5,832 bases of DNA from positions 1-5,832 of the forward strand of contig JBDHSK010000036.1 of the NCBI GenBank assembly GCA_039808025.1, given 5' to 3'. This DNA comes from Sandaracinobacteroides sp039808025. Its GTDB lineage: Bacteria > Pseudomonadota > Alphaproteobacteria > Sphingomonadales > Sphingomonadaceae. Position 1 is the first letter of the stretch; each line of letters opens with the position of its first letter. The notes under the pieces are model-generated. The model was not told where the DNA came from. It did not search any database and saw nothing but the letters and a program-made list of their open reading frames with translations. The position numbers were made by a program, and so were the translations under genes. Below, piece after piece: positions 5,720-5,832 of the stretch.

Positions 5720-5832
5720 GCGGCGATCATTCTCCTGTCGCTCCCACTGGGCCCGGTGAGTCTGTCAACCGGTGCTGGCTCCGGTGTGACGGTTTGATTC
5801 GGCCCCACTCGGCACCCCTGGTTGCGACTTCC
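5720..5832. other. Right-edge sequence without a supported gene
   Basis: No frame here has a convincing start, ribosome binding site or family signature. The stretch up to 5764 continues the coding-like minus-strand frame upstream of the remnant's GTG. Beyond the stop at 5765-5767 that frame loses its protein-like character. CCGGTG occurs at 5753, 5769 and 5781. Confidence 0.4.

Noticed and set aside
5753..5786. Iteron-like CCGGTG repeats
   Set aside because: Three copies of a 6-mer at unequal spacing (16 and 12 nt) are within chance for GC-rich DNA, and no replication gene is nearby.
1..5832. tRNA or rRNA genes, CRISPR array, insertion sequence
   Set aside because: I saw no tRNA-like cloverleaf, regularly spaced repeats, transposase or terminal inverted repeats. 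No classical parS 16-mer was seen either.

Overview
The window is high-GC DNA with GTG and TTG starts, strongly GC-biased third codon positions and start/stop overlaps of the GTGA type. This points to an actinobacterium (Actinomycetota). I cannot name the genus. A ParB-like gene next to a phage-defence-like gene pair suggests an accessory region such as a plasmid, integrative element, prophage or genomic island, rather than a core chromosomal neighbourhood.

Layout, left to right. (1) Positions 1-1364, minus strand: most of a ParB/RepB/Spo0J-type DNA-binding protein. It has the N-terminal ParB domain, a helix-turn-helix-like segment and an extra CxxH/CxxC cysteine-histidine cluster. Its C-terminus lies beyond the left edge. 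(2) Positions 1365-1749: a divergent intergenic region. It has a plausible minus-strand promoter, a candidate plus-strand promoter and a compact group of three consecutive inverted repeats at 1579-1650. (3) Positions 1750-1980, plus: a small hypothetical protein of about 76 residues. (4) Positions 1981-2168: a leader with short repeats and a hairpin and no convincing gene. (5) Positions 2169-3806, plus: a 545-residue OLD-family protein with an ABC-type ATPase domain and a C-terminal TOPRIM domain. (6) Positions 3803-5524, plus: a 573-residue UvrD/PcrA-type superfamily 1 helicase whose start overlaps the previous stop in GTGA. (7) Positions 5474-5719, minus: a short reading frame resembling the middle of a hypothetical protein, probably a remnant. 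It overlaps the helicase 3' end convergently. The final 113 bases hold no gene I can support.

The main system is genes 5 and 6. An OLD-type ATPase/TOPRIM nuclease followed directly by a UvrD-like helicase, translationally coupled, is the layout of the Gabija anti-phage system (GajA then GajB). I read it as a Gabija or Gabija-like module, with divergent TOPRIM and helicase motifs. The small upstream gene could be an accessory or regulatory component, but nothing in its sequence proves this. The palindrome cluster between it and the divergent ParB-like gene is the best candidate for a regulatory or ParB-binding site.
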